DNA from: Pseudoalteromonas sp. GCY
GTDB taxonomy: Bacteria; Pseudomonadota; Gammaproteobacteria; Enterobacterales; Alteromonadaceae
DNA length: 64,000 nucleotides
Direction of reading: 5' to 3'
Assembly (NCBI RefSeq): GCF_016695175.1
Contig: NZ_CP068023.1
Span: 1,627,501 to 1,691,500 of the forward strand
Made by a program: the position numbers and the translations under genes. The notes under the pieces were generated by a model that did not search any database, was not told where the DNA came from, and saw only the letters and a list, made by a program, of their open reading frames with translations. Of the stretch, positions 42,438 through 53,638 are shown piece by piece (positions within the stretch are counted from its first letter, which is position 1; every line of letters begins with the position of its first letter).

Positions 42438-43241
42438 ATGACAAGAATAGGTATTTACGGTGCGAATGGCAGAATGGGGTTAGCATTGATTGAAGCCTGT
42501 TATTTGTCGCAACAAGTAGAGCTGGCCAACGCTTTTGTACGAGATAATTCACAATATCTTGATAAAGCAGTTAATCAACTGCAGCCTCAAGCAGACGCAG
42601 ATATCTGTTTTAGCTCCGAGCAAAGTAAGCTTGAAAATGTTGACGTATTAATAGACTTTACTTTGCCAGAGGGCATGAAGCAGCATTTATCAGCTGCAAT
42701 TGCTGCTAAAAAACCGATGGTGATCGGTACTACTGGACTGACAGCAAGTGAAATGGCGCTGTTGGTGGAAGCCGCAAAAGATATCCCAATTGTGTTTTCT
42801 CGCAACTATAGCGTTGGCATTAACTTGCTACTGAACCTAGTACAAACAGCCGCACAAAAGCTGGCTGACGACATGGATATTGAAATTTTCGAAGCGCACC
42901 ATCGCAACAAAATCGACGCGCCCTCAGGAACTGCGCTAGCTATCGGAGAGGCGATTGCAGAAGCAAAAGGCTGGCAACATGATGACGTTGCGGTTTACGA
43001 CCGAAGTCAGAGCCATGAAGCGAAATCTCAACAAGAAATCGGTTATTCGGTCCTCAGAGCGGGAGATATAGTAGGTGAACATACGGCTTACTTCTCGACA
43101 ATGGGGGAAAGGCTCGAATTAACACATAAAGCAGCGTCGAGATTGACCTTTGCATCAGGTGCTGTAAGGGCTGCGCAGTGGCTAAAAGATAAACCTGCAG
43201 GCCTTTATGATATGCAAGATGTGCTAGATTTAAAGAAGTAA
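42438..43241 (+). CDS. dapB: 4-hydroxy-tetrahydrodipicolinate reductase
   Basis: 267 residues, normal length. The N-terminal nucleotide-binding motif is GIYGANGRMG. The catalytic and substrate motif EAHHRNKIDAPSGTAL lies near residues 155-170. It reduces the dihydrodipicolinate precursor with NAD(P)H in lysine and diaminopimelate synthesis. It precedes carAB, the usual order in gammaproteobacteria. The 200-base upstream region holds an AAAAAGGG ribosome site. Confidence 0.98.
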   Translation: MTRIGIYGANGRMGLALIEACYLSQQVELANAFVRDNSQYLDKAVNQLQPQADADICFSSEQSKLENVDVLIDFTLPEGMKQHLSAAIAAKKPMVIGTTGLTASEMALLVEAAKDIPIVFSRNYSVGINLLLNLVQTAAQKLADDMDIEIFEAHHRNKIDAPSGTALAIGEAIAEAKGWQHDDVAVYDRSQSHEAKSQQEIGYSVLRAGDIVGEHTAYFSTMGERLELTHKAASRLTFASGAVRAAQWLKDKPAGLYDMQDVLDLKK

Positions 43242-43394
43242 GTATAACATTTTGAGGCTTTAAAGTAAAAAAAGAGTTTAATGGCTTATTTTTATAATTT
43301 TTGTGATTTATATTAGACGAAAAGGTATTCATACTGTAGACTATAACGAATTTGCCAAAATTTTAATAACTGCGTGTTACCAAGCGCTTTGTAG

Positions 43395-43430
43395 ACGGGA
43401 TGTTGAGCGTTTTGCTTTCGCCCGTTTTTT
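43395..43430 (+). terminator. Terminator-like hairpin in the carA leader
   Basis: ACGGG (43395-43399) pairs with CCCGT (43421-43425), with an inner GAGC/GCTT helix, and is followed by six Ts just 18 bases before the carA start. It could end dapB transcription or act as an attenuator for carAB. Confidence 0.5.
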
Positions 43431-43447
43431 ACTATTAGGAGGTTAAC

Positions 43448-44584
43448 TTGACTAAATCCGCTCTGTTAGTCCTTGAAGACGGCACGGTGTTTCGCGGTAC
43501 TGCTATCGGTGCTGACGGTATGTCAGTCGGTGAGGTGGTATTCAATACGTCAATGACGGGGTATCAAGAGATCTTAACGGATCCTTCATACGCGGAACAA
43601 ATCGTTACGCTTACTTACCCACATATCGGCAACACCGGTACTAACAGCGAAGATGAGGAAGCGGACAAGATCTGGGCAAAAGGCCTAGTGATCCGTGACT
43701 TACCACTGCTTGCGAGTAATTTCCGTAACGAACAATCATTGAGTGATTACTTGAAAGAACGCAATATCTTAGGGATCGCAGATATTGATACTCGTAAACT
43801 AACTCGCATTTTACGTGATAAAGGCGCCCAAAACGGCTGTATCATCGCAGGTGACGAAGTAAACGAGCAAAAAGCGCTAGAAGCGGCGCAAGCATTCCCT
43901 GGCTTGAAAGGGATGGATTTAGCAAAAGTAGTAACAACAGAATCTCAGTTTGAATGGCGTGAATCAAGCTGGACTCTAGGCGAGGGCTTTAAAACGCTTT
44001 CTGCTGAAGAAGAAAAATTCCATGTTGTTGCGTACGATTTTGGTGTGAAAAAGAACATTCTTAGAATGTTAGTTGATAGGGGCTGTAAGTTAACCGTTGT
44101 CCCAGCAGAAACCTCCGCTGCTGACGTACTTGCATTAAACCCTGATGGCATCTTCCTATCAAACGGCCCTGGCGACCCTGAGCCATGTACTTATGCCATT
44201 GAAGCAATCAAAGCATTTTTAGAAACAGATACTCCTATTTTTGGTATTTGTTTAGGCCATCAGTTATTAGCACTCGCTTCTGGTGCGAAAACAGTAAAAA
44301 TGAAGTTTGGTCACCATGGTGGTAACCACCCGGTTAAAGACTTAGATCGTGATGTCGTGATGATCACTGCACAGAACCACGGTTTTGCTGCTGACGAAGC
44401 AACGCTTCCTGATACGCTACGTGCAACGCACAAGTCACTGTTCGATGGCACACTGCAAGGTATTCACCGTACTGACAAGCCAGCGTTTAGCTTCCAAGGT
44501 CACCCTGAAGCAAGTCCTGGTCCACATGATGCGGCACCGCTATTCGACCATTTCATTGAATTAATGCAATCTCGCAACGCTTAA
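43448..44584 (+). CDS. carA: Carbamoyl-phosphate synthase small subunit
   Basis: 378 residues from TTG 43448, with an AGGAGG site 6 bases upstream; the start matches other CarA N-termini ([11 protein letters not shown]). The class I glutamine amidotransferase nucleophile is in [10 protein letters not shown], with His-Glu in GHPEASPGP. It releases ammonia from glutamine for CarB. The rare start codon may limit translation. Confidence 0.98.
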   Translation: MTKSALLVLEDGTVFRGTAIGADGMSVGEVVFNTSMTGYQEILTDPSYAEQIVTLTYPHIGNTGTNSEDEEADKIWAKGLVIRDLPLLASNFRNEQSLSDYLKERNILGIADIDTRKLTRILRDKGAQNGCIIAGDEVNEQKALEAAQAFPGLKGMDLAKVVTTESQFEWRESSWTLGEGFKTLSAEEEKFHVVAYDFGVKKNILRMLVDRGCKLTVVPAETSAADVLALNPDGIFLSNGPGDPEPCTYAIEAIKAFLETDTPIFGICLGHQLLALASGAKTVKMKFGHHGGNHPVKDLDRDVVMITAQNHGFAADEATLPDTLRATHKSLFDGTLQGIHRTDKPAFSFQGHPEASPGPHDAAPLFDHFIELMQSRNA

Positions 44585-44600
44585 TTAGACCGGAGTAATA

Positions 44601-47600
44601 ATGCCAAAACGTACCGACATAAAAAGCATTCTGATTTTGGGCGCAGGCCCAATCGTTATCGGCCAAGCATGTGAATTCGATTACTCTGGTGCTCAGGCCT
44701 GTAAAGCGCTTAGAGAAGAAGGCTATAGAGTTATTCTTGTAAACTCTAACCCTGCGACTATCATGACTGACCCTGAAATGGCGGATGCAACTTACATCGA
44801 GCCTATTCACTGGGAAGTGGTAGAAAAGATCATCGAAAAAGAAAAGCCTGATGCGGTGCTGCCTACTATGGGTGGCCAAACAGCACTTAACTGTGCACTA
44901 GACCTAGATAAGCACGGTGTGCTTGCTAAACATGGCGTTGAGCTAATTGGTGCGACAGCAGATGCAATCGATAAAGCGGAAAACCGTGAGCGTTTTGACG
45001 CGGCGATGAAAAATATCGGCTTAGAATGTCCTCGCGCTGAAATTGCACACTCAATGGATGAAGCGCATGACATCTTAACTCGCATCGGGTTCCCATGTAT
45101 TATTCGTCCTTCATTCACGATGGGCGGCACCGGTGGTGGTGTTGCGTATAACATGGAAGAGTTTGACGAAATCTGTACTCGTGGTCTTGACTTGTCACCA
45201 ACAAATGAGCTGCTTATCGATGAAAGCCTATTAGGCTGGAAAGAATATGAGATGGAAGTGGTTCGTGACAAAAACGACAACTGTATCATCGTATGTTCAA
45301 TCGAAAACTTCGACCCAATGGGCGTACACACTGGTGACTCAATCACAGTTGCACCAGCACAAACGCTAACTGATAAAGAATATCAAATCATGCGTAACGC
45401 CTCGATGGCGGTACTTCGTGAAATTGGCGTTGAAACTGGTGGTTCAAACGTTCAGTTTGGTGTCAATCCTGTTGATGGCCGTATGGTTATCATCGAGATG
45501 AACCCGCGTGTATCGCGCTCTTCTGCGCTTGCGTCAAAAGCAACGGGCTTCCCGATCGCTAAAATCGCTGCCAAGCTTGCCGTAGGTTACACGCTTGATG
45601 AGCTTCAAAACGACATCACAGGTGGTGCAACTCCAGCATCATTTGAGCCGTCAATCGACTACGTAGTGACTAAGATCCCTCGTTTTAACTTCGAAAAGTT
45701 CGCAGGTTCAAACGACCGTCTAACTACGCAAATGAAGTCGGTTGGTGAGGTGATGGCAATTGGTCGTAACCAACAAGAGTCATTACAAAAAGCACTACGA
45801 GGCTTAGAAGTGGGTGCTACGGGTCTGAACCCAATCGTTGCACTAGACGCACCAAACGCAAAAGAAACGATCATCCGCGAATTACGCGAGCCAGGTGCTG
45901 AGCGTATTTGGTATATTGCTGATGCGATGCGTCACGGTATGTCTGTTGAAGAGGTATTTGAACTCACTAAAGTTGACCCTTGGTACCTAGTTCAAATCGA
46001 AGACATCTTAAAAGACGAAGCGACAATCGCTGAAGTGGGAATGGCAGGTCTAAACAAAGACTTCCTGCGCCGCTTGAAGCGTAAAGGTTTCTCAGATGCT
46101 CGCATTGCCGAAATCGCAGGCGTATCAGAAAAAGAAATTCGCAAGAAGCGTCACCAGCTTGAAATTCTGCCAGTTTACAAGCGCGTAGACACATGTGCTG
46201 CAGAGTTTAGCTCAGACACCGCTTACATGTACTCAACGTATGATGAAGAATGTGAAGCGAATCCTTCTGACAAAGACAAAATCATGGTTATCGGTGGCGG
46301 TCCTAACCGTATCGGTCAAGGTATCGAATTCGATTACTGCTGTGTACACGCAGCCCTTGCGATGCGTGAAGATGGCTATGAAACTATCATGGTTAACTGT
46401 AACCCAGAGACAGTTTCAACAGACTACGATACGTCTGATCGCTTATTCTTCGAGCCAATTACACTTGAAGACGTGCTAGAAATTGTCCGTGTTGAAAAGC
46501 CAAAAGGCGTGATCGTTCAGTACGGTGGTCAAACTCCACTTAAACTGGCACGAGATCTTGAAGCGAATGGTGTTCCAGTTATTGGTACTTCTCCTGACGC
46601 CATCGACCGCGCAGAAGACCGTGAGCGCTTCCAACAGCTAGTAGAGCGTCTAAACCTACTTCAACCAGAAAACGCAACGGTAACGTCACTAGAAGAAGCG
46701 GTTGCTAAATCACAAGAAATTGGCTTCCCACTGGTTGTTCGTCCATCATACGTACTTGGTGGTCGTGCAATGGAAATCGTATACGATGAAGACGACTTAC
46801 GTCGCTACATGACAGAAGCGGTGTCTGTTTCTAATGAAGCACCAGTACTACTTGACCGTTTCTTAGATGATGCAATTGAAGTAGACGTAGATGCTATCTG
46901 TGACGGTGAGAACGTTATCATTGGCGGTATTATGGAGCACATCGAGCAAGCCGGTGTTCACTCGGGTGATTCGGCCTGTTCATTGCCTGCACATACGCTG
47001 CCGCAAGATATTCAAGATGTGATGCGTAAGCAAGTCCGTGATATGGCGCTGGAACTAGGTGTTGTTGGCCTGATGAATACCCAGTTCGCGGTGAAAGACG
47101 GTCAAGTTTACTTGATTGAAGTTAACCCGCGTGCAGCTCGTACCGTACCATTTGTTTCAAAAGCAACAGGCATTGCACTGGCAAAAGTCGCGGCACGTTG
47201 TATGGTTGGTCAATCTCTTGAAAGTCAAGGTGTCACGAAGGAAGTTATCCCTCCATATTACAGTGTGAAAGAAGTGGTATTGCCATTCGCTAAGTTCCCG
47301 GGTGTTGACCCAATGCGTGGCCCAGAGATGCGCTCGACGGGTGAAGTGATGGGAGTTGGTGAAAACTTCGCCGAAGCATTCGCAAAAGCCCAATTAGGTG
47401 CATCAAACACTTTACCACGTGGCGGCCGCGCGCTACTATCTGTGCGTAATGGTGATAAGGCACGCGTAGTTGAACTAGCTAAGACAATGAAAGCAATTGG
47501 TTTTGAGTTAGATGCAACGAATGGTACGGCGACAGCGCTTGAAGAAGCGGGTATTGAAGTACGTCGCGTAAACAAAGTATTCGAAGGCCGTCCTCATATT

Positions 47601-47819
47601 CTTGACCGTATCAAGAATGGTGAGTACAGCTATATCGTTAATACTACCGAAGGTCGCCAAGCTATTGAGGACTCGAAGGTGTTACGTCGTGGTGCACTTC
47701 AGCATAAGACTAACTACACCACTACGCTAAATGCAGCGTTTGCAAACTGTACAGCGAATGAAGCTGACGACAGAAATTCTGTAAACTCTGTTCAAGAACT
47801 ACACCAGCGTTTGAACTAA
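44601..47819 (+). CDS. carB: Carbamoyl-phosphate synthase large subunit
   Basis: 1072 residues, full length. Two homologous ATP-grasp halves are visible: [22 protein letters not shown] near the start and [20 protein letters not shown] near 560. The C-terminal domain is the allosteric (MGS-like) part. It makes carbamoyl phosphate for arginine and pyrimidine synthesis. It starts 17 bases after carA. Confidence 0.99.
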   Translation: MPKRTDIKSILILGAGPIVIGQACEFDYSGAQACKALREEGYRVILVNSNPATIMTDPEMADATYIEPIHWEVVEKIIEKEKPDAVLPTMGGQTALNCALDLDKHGVLAKHGVELIGATADAIDKAENRERFDAAMKNIGLECPRAEIAHSMDEAHDILTRIGFPCIIRPSFTMGGTGGGVAYNMEEFDEICTRGLDLSPTNELLIDESLLGWKEYEMEVVRDKNDNCIIVCSIENFDPMGVHTGDSITVAPAQTLTDKEYQIMRNASMAVLREIGVETGGSNVQFGVNPVDGRMVIIEMNPRVSRSSALASKATGFPIAKIAAKLAVGYTLDELQNDITGGATPASFEPSIDYVVTKIPRFNFEKFAGSNDRLTTQMKSVGEVMAIGRNQQESLQKALRGLEVGATGLNPIVALDAPNAKETIIRELREPGAERIWYIADAMRHGMSVEEVFELTKVDPWYLVQIEDILKDEATIAEVGMAGLNKDFLRRLKRKGFSDARIAEIAGVSEKEIRKKRHQLEILPVYKRVDTCAAEFSSDTAYMYSTYDEECEANPSDKDKIMVIGGGPNRIGQGIEFDYCCVHAALAMREDGYETIMVNCNPETVSTDYDTSDRLFFEPITLEDVLEIVRVEKPKGVIVQYGGQTPLKLARDLEANGVPVIGTSPDAIDRAEDRERFQQLVERLNLLQPENATVTSLEEAVAKSQEIGFPLVVRPSYVLGGRAMEIVYDEDDLRRYMTEAVSVSNEAPVLLDRFLDDAIEVDVDAICDGENVIIGGIMEHIEQAGVHSGDSACSLPAHTLPQDIQDVMRKQVRDMALELGVVGLMNTQFAVKDGQVYLIEVNPRAARTVPFVSKATGIALAKVAARCMVGQSLESQGVTKEVIPPYYSVKEVVLPFAKFPGVDPMRGPEMRSTGEVMGVGENFAEAFAKAQLGASNTLPRGGRALLSVRNGDKARVVELAKTMKAIGFELDATNGTATALEEAGIEVRRVNKVFEGRPHILDRIKNGEYSYIVNTTEGRQAIEDSKVLRRGALQHKTNYTTTLNAAFANCTANEADDRNSVNSVQELHQRLN

Positions 47820-47865
47820 AAAGAACAAGGCCAGAGCGTCAGCTCTGGCAATGAGTGAGATACTT

Positions 47866-48342
47866 ATGCAATCAATTCCGATGACAGTACGAGGCGAAGA
47901 GTTGCTTCGTGATGAACTGAATCATTTAAAAAAAGTTGTTCGCCCGAAAATCGTTGCAGATATTGCAGAAGCACGTGAACACGGTGACTTGAAAGAAAAT
48001 GCTGAATACCATGCTGCACGTGAGCAGCAAGGTTTTTGTGAAGGCCGAATTCAAGAAATTGAAGCTAAGCTTTCAACAGCACAAATCATCGACGTGACTA
48101 AAATGCAGAACAACGGCAAGGTTATTTTTGGTAGTACTGTGACTATTGTTAATGTAGATACAGACAAAGAAGTGACTTATCGTATCGTTGGTGACGACGA
48201 GGCCGATCTTAAGAACAACTTGATTTCTGTTAATTCACCGATTGCGCGTGGATTAATCGGCAAAGAACTAGATGATACAGTGAATATTCAAACGCCAAAT
48301 GGTGCTGTTGAATATGAAATCATTGAAGTTGAATACAAGTAA
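47866..48342 (+). CDS. greA: Transcript cleavage factor GreA
   Basis: 158 residues, identical in length to E. coli GreA when started at ATG 47866 ([14 protein letters not shown]); an ATG 15 bases earlier is less likely. Features are an N-terminal coiled coil with [19 protein letters not shown] (the tip acidic residues) and a C-terminal FKBP-like domain. It rescues backtracked RNA polymerase. It is followed by a strong terminator. Confidence 0.98.
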   Translation: MQSIPMTVRGEELLRDELNHLKKVVRPKIVADIAEAREHGDLKENAEYHAAREQQGFCEGRIQEIEAKLSTAQIIDVTKMQNNGKVIFGSTVTIVNVDTDKEVTYRIVGDDEADLKNNLISVNSPIARGLIGKELDDTVNIQTPNGAVEYEIIEVEYK

Positions 48343-48353
48343 TCCTTTCTTTT

Positions 48354-48377
48354 AAAGCCCGCATCCGCGGGCTTTTT
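48354..48377 (+). terminator. greA terminator
   Basis: AAAGCCCGC-ATCC-GCGGGCTTT followed by Ts, 12 bases after the greA stop. Confidence 0.93.
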
Positions 48378-48497
48378 ACTATAACAATCATTTCTACTTT
48401 AGCTGCTGTAATGCCGTGTAATTGCCATTTTTCTAAATTCTTATAGCTTTGTTTGATGCCTATGTATTTTTGGAACAAACATTTTTAGGAGAAATGG

Positions 48498-49103
48498 ATG
48501 TCATTTGAAGTAGATCAATTCAAAACACAAGGGTTTGAATTGTTTATGTCAAGCTGGAAATCTAGGTTGGCAGGCGCGGGTGCGCGGGATCTCTCCCAGA
48601 ATCAACATTGTTTTTGGCGTACCATGCGTAGTCGATGTGCGATTGATCTTTGTAAGCAGAGTGAGCTTTTGCAAGGTGTGAGTTTAGCAAGATATGATAC
48701 CTATCTTATTCTTACTGCTTTGCTGTATACCAATAGCTTGTACGCAAACTCAGATTTAATCATTGGTTATAATCTACCAGATTACTTTTTTACCAGTAAC
48801 AGTTCGGAAGCTCGACACAACTTCTCTCGTGAGTTACTTGATTCGCTTAAGCTCACTCAGCCCTTGTTCTTAGTTGATGAATATTTTGAAAATTTTGAGA
48901 TCAATACCGTTGCTTATGACGAGCTAAATGAGGCTAATCCCGTTTGGCACGATATAAGTAGCGAATTAGGCACTTTACCCAGCTTAGCGAATGTCACACG
49001 ATCAGAGCATCAGCTTTCCTTGAATCTATTACACTTCGTACCGAAGCTATTCTCTGGTAAGCAACTTGCTGAGCAAGTAAATTATTTAGCTGAGATAGAG
49101 TAG
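48498..49103 (+). CDS. Conserved-looking hypothetical protein
   Basis: 201 residues with an AGGAG site 7 bases before ATG 48498. It is soluble and mixed alpha/beta. The middle (LARYDTYLILTALLYTNSLYANSDLIIGYN) is hydrophobic but does not look membrane-spanning. No motif is recognised. It is monocistronic between greA and a second unknown gene. Confidence 0.75.
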   Translation: MSFEVDQFKTQGFELFMSSWKSRLAGAGARDLSQNQHCFWRTMRSRCAIDLCKQSELLQGVSLARYDTYLILTALLYTNSLYANSDLIIGYNLPDYFFTSNSSEARHNFSRELLDSLKLTQPLFLVDEYFENFEINTVAYDELNEANPVWHDISSELGTLPSLANVTRSEHQLSLNLLHFVPKLFSGKQLAEQVNYLAEIE

Positions 49104-49252
49104 GGTTATACACATCTGACATAGTTTGAAACGAATTTGATTTAGACTTTTAGTGCGAGCTTGTTACACTCGGATTGTTCCCAAAACCAATCAGGCACCG
49201 GTTCATAAATGATATGTTAGTATGAGCCGGTATCTTTATCAGGAGAATAACC

Positions 49253-49528
49253 ATGAGTTTATTAAAAAGCGCATTGTTTAAGACGTTGAAAAATAAGTCT
49301 ACTCAGCAAGTCGCTTCAGTGGTATTGGATAAGGCACTGAAGCAGGGAAAAGAATACCTAGATTCAAGAAACACCAGCAGTGGTAACGATACAGATGAGT
49401 TGCTTTTAGGGCTACAGCATTTATTAGCACAAAAACCAAATGACGGTGTTTATTCAATCACGCTATCCACTTATCGAGTGAGAGTAAAAATTACTTCCGG
49501 TGCTATTTCCCATATTGATAAGATCTAA
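49253..49528 (+). CDS. Small hypothetical protein
   Basis: 91 residues with AGGAG before ATG 49253. The basic N-terminal helix (SLLKSALFKTLKNKSTQQVASVV) suggests membrane-surface or protein contact. The C-terminus is beta-like (YSITLSTYRVRVKITSGAISH). Function is unknown. Confidence 0.72.
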   Translation: MSLLKSALFKTLKNKSTQQVASVVLDKALKQGKEYLDSRNTSSGNDTDELLLGLQHLLAQKPNDGVYSITLSTYRVRVKITSGAISHIDKI

Positions 49529-49568
49529 TTTATTCCACTCACTGTAAATTTTTATTCCTTCTTTTCGT

Positions 49569-49607
49569 CAATTGGTTGGACTTTTAATCATAAAGATCAA
49601 CCAATTG
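49569..49607. repeat. 10-bp inverted repeat
   Basis: CAATTGGTTG (49569-49578) and CAACCAATTG (49598-49607) flank a 19-base AT-rich loop. It lies in the gap between the small hypothetical gene and the collagenase. It could be a weak terminator or an operator. Confidence 0.4.
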
Positions 49608-49780
49608 GGTGTATTTATAACCTACGACCTTCCCCTTTGGATACGCGTTTTTAAGATTATGGTGGCTTTTCCGTCGAGCCACTATTCCATAAAGTTATAT
49701 AAAATATATTGTATACATTGTAATTTTAGTGTTAAAAACCTATAACCCAATCGGGTTTGGATACACAACAGGAAAGGTAC

Positions 49781-52579
49781 ATGATGAAAATTACAAAACT
49801 CACTTTGGCGTTATCTGCGCTTACAGCGATAAATTCAGCCAACGCACATCAAGAATCACAGCGACTCTTTAAGCCGCTCGATGCATCGGTTCAAGTGGAA
49901 ACGAACATTTCCCATGGCCATGAGCACAAAGATTTGCATGATAGAGCACCCGTTGCACATACACCAACAAGGAGTATGCCGCTATTATCTGCTAAACACA
50001 CGCCATTATTGCAAGCGATGGCAGTAAGCCAAAGTGAAGCGATTGCTGCATGTGATTTAAATAGCTTAGCAAGTGCGAGCAGTAGCCAAATTGTTACTGA
50101 AATAAAGCAACAGGGTACGAGCTGTATCAATGCTTTGTTCTCCGCTGACAGCAGCATCCAAACACAAGTATTCACTTCAGATAAAATGTACGCTGCGGCG
50201 CAAAATGCCAAATCGCTTTCGCAAAGCTATTCAGGCAACGGCAGTGCCGACCTCGAAGCGCTTTATTTATTTATTCGCGCTGGCTTTTATGTTGAGTTTT
50301 ACAATGATCAGGTGACTTTTGCTACTTGGGTTAAGCCTGCGGTGAAAGATGCGTTGGATGCCTTCGTTAGCAATAGCCATTTCTACGACGACAATGATGC
50401 CCATGGTAAAGTACTCGGTGAGGCTATTACTACAATGGACTCATCGGAACTACAGGGGCACTATCTGCCAGTTGTAAAAGCATGGCTATCTAAATGGAAT
50501 GAAAGCTACGCTCAAAAGTGGAATATGCGCAGTGCGGTAAATGGCATTTTCACTATCTTATATCGTGGTCAGTGGAATGATAACTTTGTCGCTTTGGTTA
50601 AAAACGATCAACAATTGGTGAGTTTACTAGGGAGCTTCACCGCACAAACTTGGATGGTAAATTCAGACTCTGAATATCTAATCATCAATGCTGCGAGCGA
50701 ATTGGCTCGACTTAAATTATACAATGGTGCAGCTATTCAAGAGTCAGTCGACACGCAATTAACCGCTTTATTCTCGCGTTATAACAGTTATGGCTTTGGC
50801 GATGGTGTCTGGTTAGCTGCGGCTGATGTCGCGACCTATTATGCTGATTGTGGCCAGTTTGGGATTTGTAATTTTGATAAAGAACTAGAAGTAAAGGTAC
50901 TTTCTCAACAACATAGTTGTAGCGATACGATAAAGGTTAGAGCACAAGCGCTCACGGCCCAGCAATTAACTTCAGCGTGTCAAACCATGGAAGCGGAAGA
51001 GGGGCGATTCCACACGATGCTGGAAACAGGTAGCTTACCTGTTGCCGATGATAACAATGATTTTCTGCAAGTGAATATCTTTAATAGCAGTGCAGACTAT
51101 AAAAAATATGCCAAAGCCATTTTTAAGATCAGCACCGACAACGGTGGTATGTATTTAGAAGGTAATCCCAGCGATGTGAATAATGTTGCTAATTTTGTTG
51201 CATACGAGGCCAGTTATGCAAAACCGGATCATTACATCTGGAACTTAGAGCATGAATACGTGCATTATCTTGATGGGCGTTTTGACCTGTATGGTGACTT
51301 CAATGCACCGACTAAGCCTATCGTCTGGTGGAGTGAAGGGGTGGCTGAGTACATTGCAAACCTCAATGATAATCAAGCCGCAATAGATACAATCAAAGAT
51401 GGCTCAGTTTATACGCTAGCCGAAATCTTCAGCACGACTTATGACGGTTTTGATCAAGATAGAATTTACCGTTGGGGTTATTTAGGAGTGAGATTCCTGT
51501 ATGAGAAGCATTTTGATGAAGTGCTCGCAATGCGACAGGAAACGAGACAAGCAAATTGGAATGCGTACCAAGCCCGTATGGACCGACTCGCATCACAGTA
51601 TCAATCAGAGTTTGTTCAATGGTGTAATGAGCTTGCCGCTGGTGGTCAGAATAGCGCACCAACTTCAGAGATTAATGGCCCGTACTCTGGTGACGTTAAT
51701 CAAGCGATACAGTTTTCAAGCCAAGGTAGTGTCGACCCAGATGGTGATGCACTCACTTATCTGTGGCGTTTTGGTGATGGTAGTCAAAGTAATGAAGCCA
51801 ATCCCACGCACAGTTATGTGCAAGCAGGCGAGTATCAAATTAGCTTAACAGTGAGTGATCCTAGCGGTTTGAATCACACTAGCAATACAGTGGCTACCGT
51901 GAGCGCAACGACGTCAAACAAACTACAGTCTGGCGTAGCTGTCACGGTTGCGGGCGAGCAAGATGAGCAAGTTGCATTTTCAATTGATGTTGTGGCTGGT
52001 AGCGATAAATTAGTCATCAGCACGTCTGGAGGCACAGGTGATGCCGATCTTTACGTTAAGTTGGGCTCGGCGCCAACGTTCAGCGAGTATGATTGCAGAC
52101 CATACCAATCCGGTAACGAAGAGGTATGTGAAATCACTACACCTGCCGCTGGCACCTATTACATTATGCTGCATGGTTATAATCGCTTTGAAAATGTGCA
52201 GTTGTTAGGAGAAATCGTAACAAATTCAACAATAGAGGACGTATGTCAGTCGCAGGGTAGTGTCTCTAATGGTAGATTAGCAGCGGATGAAACAATTTGC
52301 CTTGGAAGCCAAGAGCCGATGTGGTTTAGCCTTGAGAATGTAAGTGGTCAACAATCGGTGGTGATCAAAACAGCTCATGGTAGTGGTGATCTTGGGCTTG
52401 AATACAGCAATGCAGGATGGCCAAATGGCACTAATGTGGATGCAAGCTCGTTCAATCAAGGTAACCAAGAGTGCATTGAGATAAGTGCGCAATCTGAATA
52501 TTGGGGATACTTGAAAGTGTCAGGAGCACCAACGGGGGCAGCGCTGAAAGTGTCTTATAACAAAGATGGTTGTCAGTAA
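49781..52579 (+). CDS. Secreted collagenase, peptidase M9 family
   Basis: 932 residues from ATG 49781 (GGAAAGG site; an upstream ATG at 49757 is spurious). Signal peptide MMKITKLTLALSALTAINS. A helical N-terminal activator-like domain precedes the catalytic domain with the zinc motif HEYVH (EHEYVHYLDGRFD) and a downstream Glu helix (WWSEGVAEYIA). A PKD domain (about 625-710, VDPDGDALTYLWRFGDG) and a pre-peptidase C-terminal-type domain follow. It degrades collagen outside the cell, typical of marine Pseudoalteromonas and Vibrio. Confidence 0.93.
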   Translation: MMKITKLTLALSALTAINSANAHQESQRLFKPLDASVQVETNISHGHEHKDLHDRAPVAHTPTRSMPLLSAKHTPLLQAMAVSQSEAIAACDLNSLASASSSQIVTEIKQQGTSCINALFSADSSIQTQVFTSDKMYAAAQNAKSLSQSYSGNGSADLEALYLFIRAGFYVEFYNDQVTFATWVKPAVKDALDAFVSNSHFYDDNDAHGKVLGEAITTMDSSELQGHYLPVVKAWLSKWNESYAQKWNMRSAVNGIFTILYRGQWNDNFVALVKNDQQLVSLLGSFTAQTWMVNSDSEYLIINAASELARLKLYNGAAIQESVDTQLTALFSRYNSYGFGDGVWLAAADVATYYADCGQFGICNFDKELEVKVLSQQHSCSDTIKVRAQALTAQQLTSACQTMEAEEGRFHTMLETGSLPVADDNNDFLQVNIFNSSADYKKYAKAIFKISTDNGGMYLEGNPSDVNNVANFVAYEASYAKPDHYIWNLEHEYVHYLDGRFDLYGDFNAPTKPIVWWSEGVAEYIANLNDNQAAIDTIKDGSVYTLAEIFSTTYDGFDQDRIYRWGYLGVRFLYEKHFDEVLAMRQETRQANWNAYQARMDRLASQYQSEFVQWCNELAAGGQNSAPTSEINGPYSGDVNQAIQFSSQGSVDPDGDALTYLWRFGDGSQSNEANPTHSYVQAGEYQISLTVSDPSGLNHTSNTVATVSATTSNKLQSGVAVTVAGEQDEQVAFSIDVVAGSDKLVISTSGGTGDADLYVKLGSAPTFSEYDCRPYQSGNEEVCEITTPAAGTYYIMLHGYNRFENVQLLGEIVTNSTIEDVCQSQGSVSNGRLAADETICLGSQEPMWFSLENVSGQQSVVIKTAHGSGDLGLEYSNAGWPNGTNVDASSFNQGNQECIEISAQSEYWGYLKVSGAPTGAALKVSYNKDGCQ

Positions 52580-52681
52580 TTGCCTAATACTAAGGCAGAC
52601 ATAATGAAAGTAATAAAACGGGTGATACAGGTCACAGTTATTACTTGTTCATAATTTGTTTTTGTTATATTTTTGTAAAAT

Positions 52682-52700
52682 AAGGGGCCTTTGGTCCCTT
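52682..52700 (+). terminator. Hairpin downstream of collagenase
   Basis: AAGGGGCC-TTT-GGTCCCTT forms an 8-bp stem about 100 bases after the collagenase stop. The T run is weak on this strand. Confidence 0.42.
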
Positions 52701-52804
52701 TGCTCATTTAAAAGCATGTAAAAGGAATTAACCGATGTGCCGAGAAGGAGCTAGGCTGTAGTTTTAGACTGTATTAAAAGTTTAGGTTAGACACGAGGCA
52801 CTCA

Positions 52805-53557
52805 GTGTTAAAAAAGTATTGTATTGCCATTGTTACTTGGTTAATGGTGGCCTTTTCAGTGACAGCCGCTGAAACCCAAATTCTCTACGTATATCATCAC
52901 AAGCCGCCCTATATTATTGATCTAGAAGCGCAAAAAGGTCTTTATTTTGATTTAGCAAAACTGATTAATGCCGTGCAAAAAGAGCTGCAGGTAGAAGTAC
53001 GTTTTGTACCACGTAAACGCTTAGATAAGCAGCTCGAACAGCAAACGCTCAAAGGATTTATTTTAGGGGTAAACCCAGCTTGGTTTGATGACCGCAAAAA
53101 ACAAAAGTATTTGTGGAGCGGCCCGTTAATGTATGACACGGACGAATTCGTCTCACATGTAGAGCAACCGTTTGAATATTATCACCCTAGCTCATTGTAC
53201 GGTAATCAAGTTGGCGCCATTGCAGGGTACTACTACCGCCACTTAGATCAAGGAGTGGAGCAAGCCAATATCCAGCGAGTGAATGTAAATTCCGAAGAAG
53301 CACTATTGGAGATGATCCTCAAAAGGCGGGTGAGTATTGCCATTGTTAGTCGCTCTACGACAGAATATCTTATTGCTAAAAATGGTTGGAAGCGAGTGTT
53401 CCACTTTTCTCAAAATCCCCATGAAACCTATTTTAGAGCAATATTGGCGCCTAAAGATTCAGCATCGGATTTTGAGGCGCTACAACAGGTGTTAGATTCC
53501 AAGCCTTTCAAAAAGCAACTGGTGAAACTGCTTAAAAGCTACCATCTTGCTTATTGA
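52805..53557 (+). CDS. Periplasmic solute-binding protein (family 3-like)
   Basis: 250 residues from GTG 52805. A signal peptide (KKYCIAIVTWLMVAFSVTAA) leads into a family-3 binding fold: LYVYHHKPPYIID, FDLAKLINAV and a second lobe from VGAIAGYYYRH. No transporter genes are adjacent, as is common for the many orphan members in Alteromonadales. Ligand unknown, possibly an amino acid. Confidence 0.85.
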   Translation: MLKKYCIAIVTWLMVAFSVTAAETQILYVYHHKPPYIIDLEAQKGLYFDLAKLINAVQKELQVEVRFVPRKRLDKQLEQQTLKGFILGVNPAWFDDRKKQKYLWSGPLMYDTDEFVSHVEQPFEYYHPSSLYGNQVGAIAGYYYRHLDQGVEQANIQRVNVNSEEALLEMILKRRVSIAIVSRSTTEYLIAKNGWKRVFHFSQNPHETYFRAILAPKDSASDFEALQQVLDSKPFKKQLVKLLKSYHLAY

Positions 53558-53638
53558 AGTAAGGGGGAAAGGAGCGGTAGTTATTCTGATTTCAGGTTAG
53601 ATACATCGCTCCGGTGCTATAGTGATTACCAGTAATTA

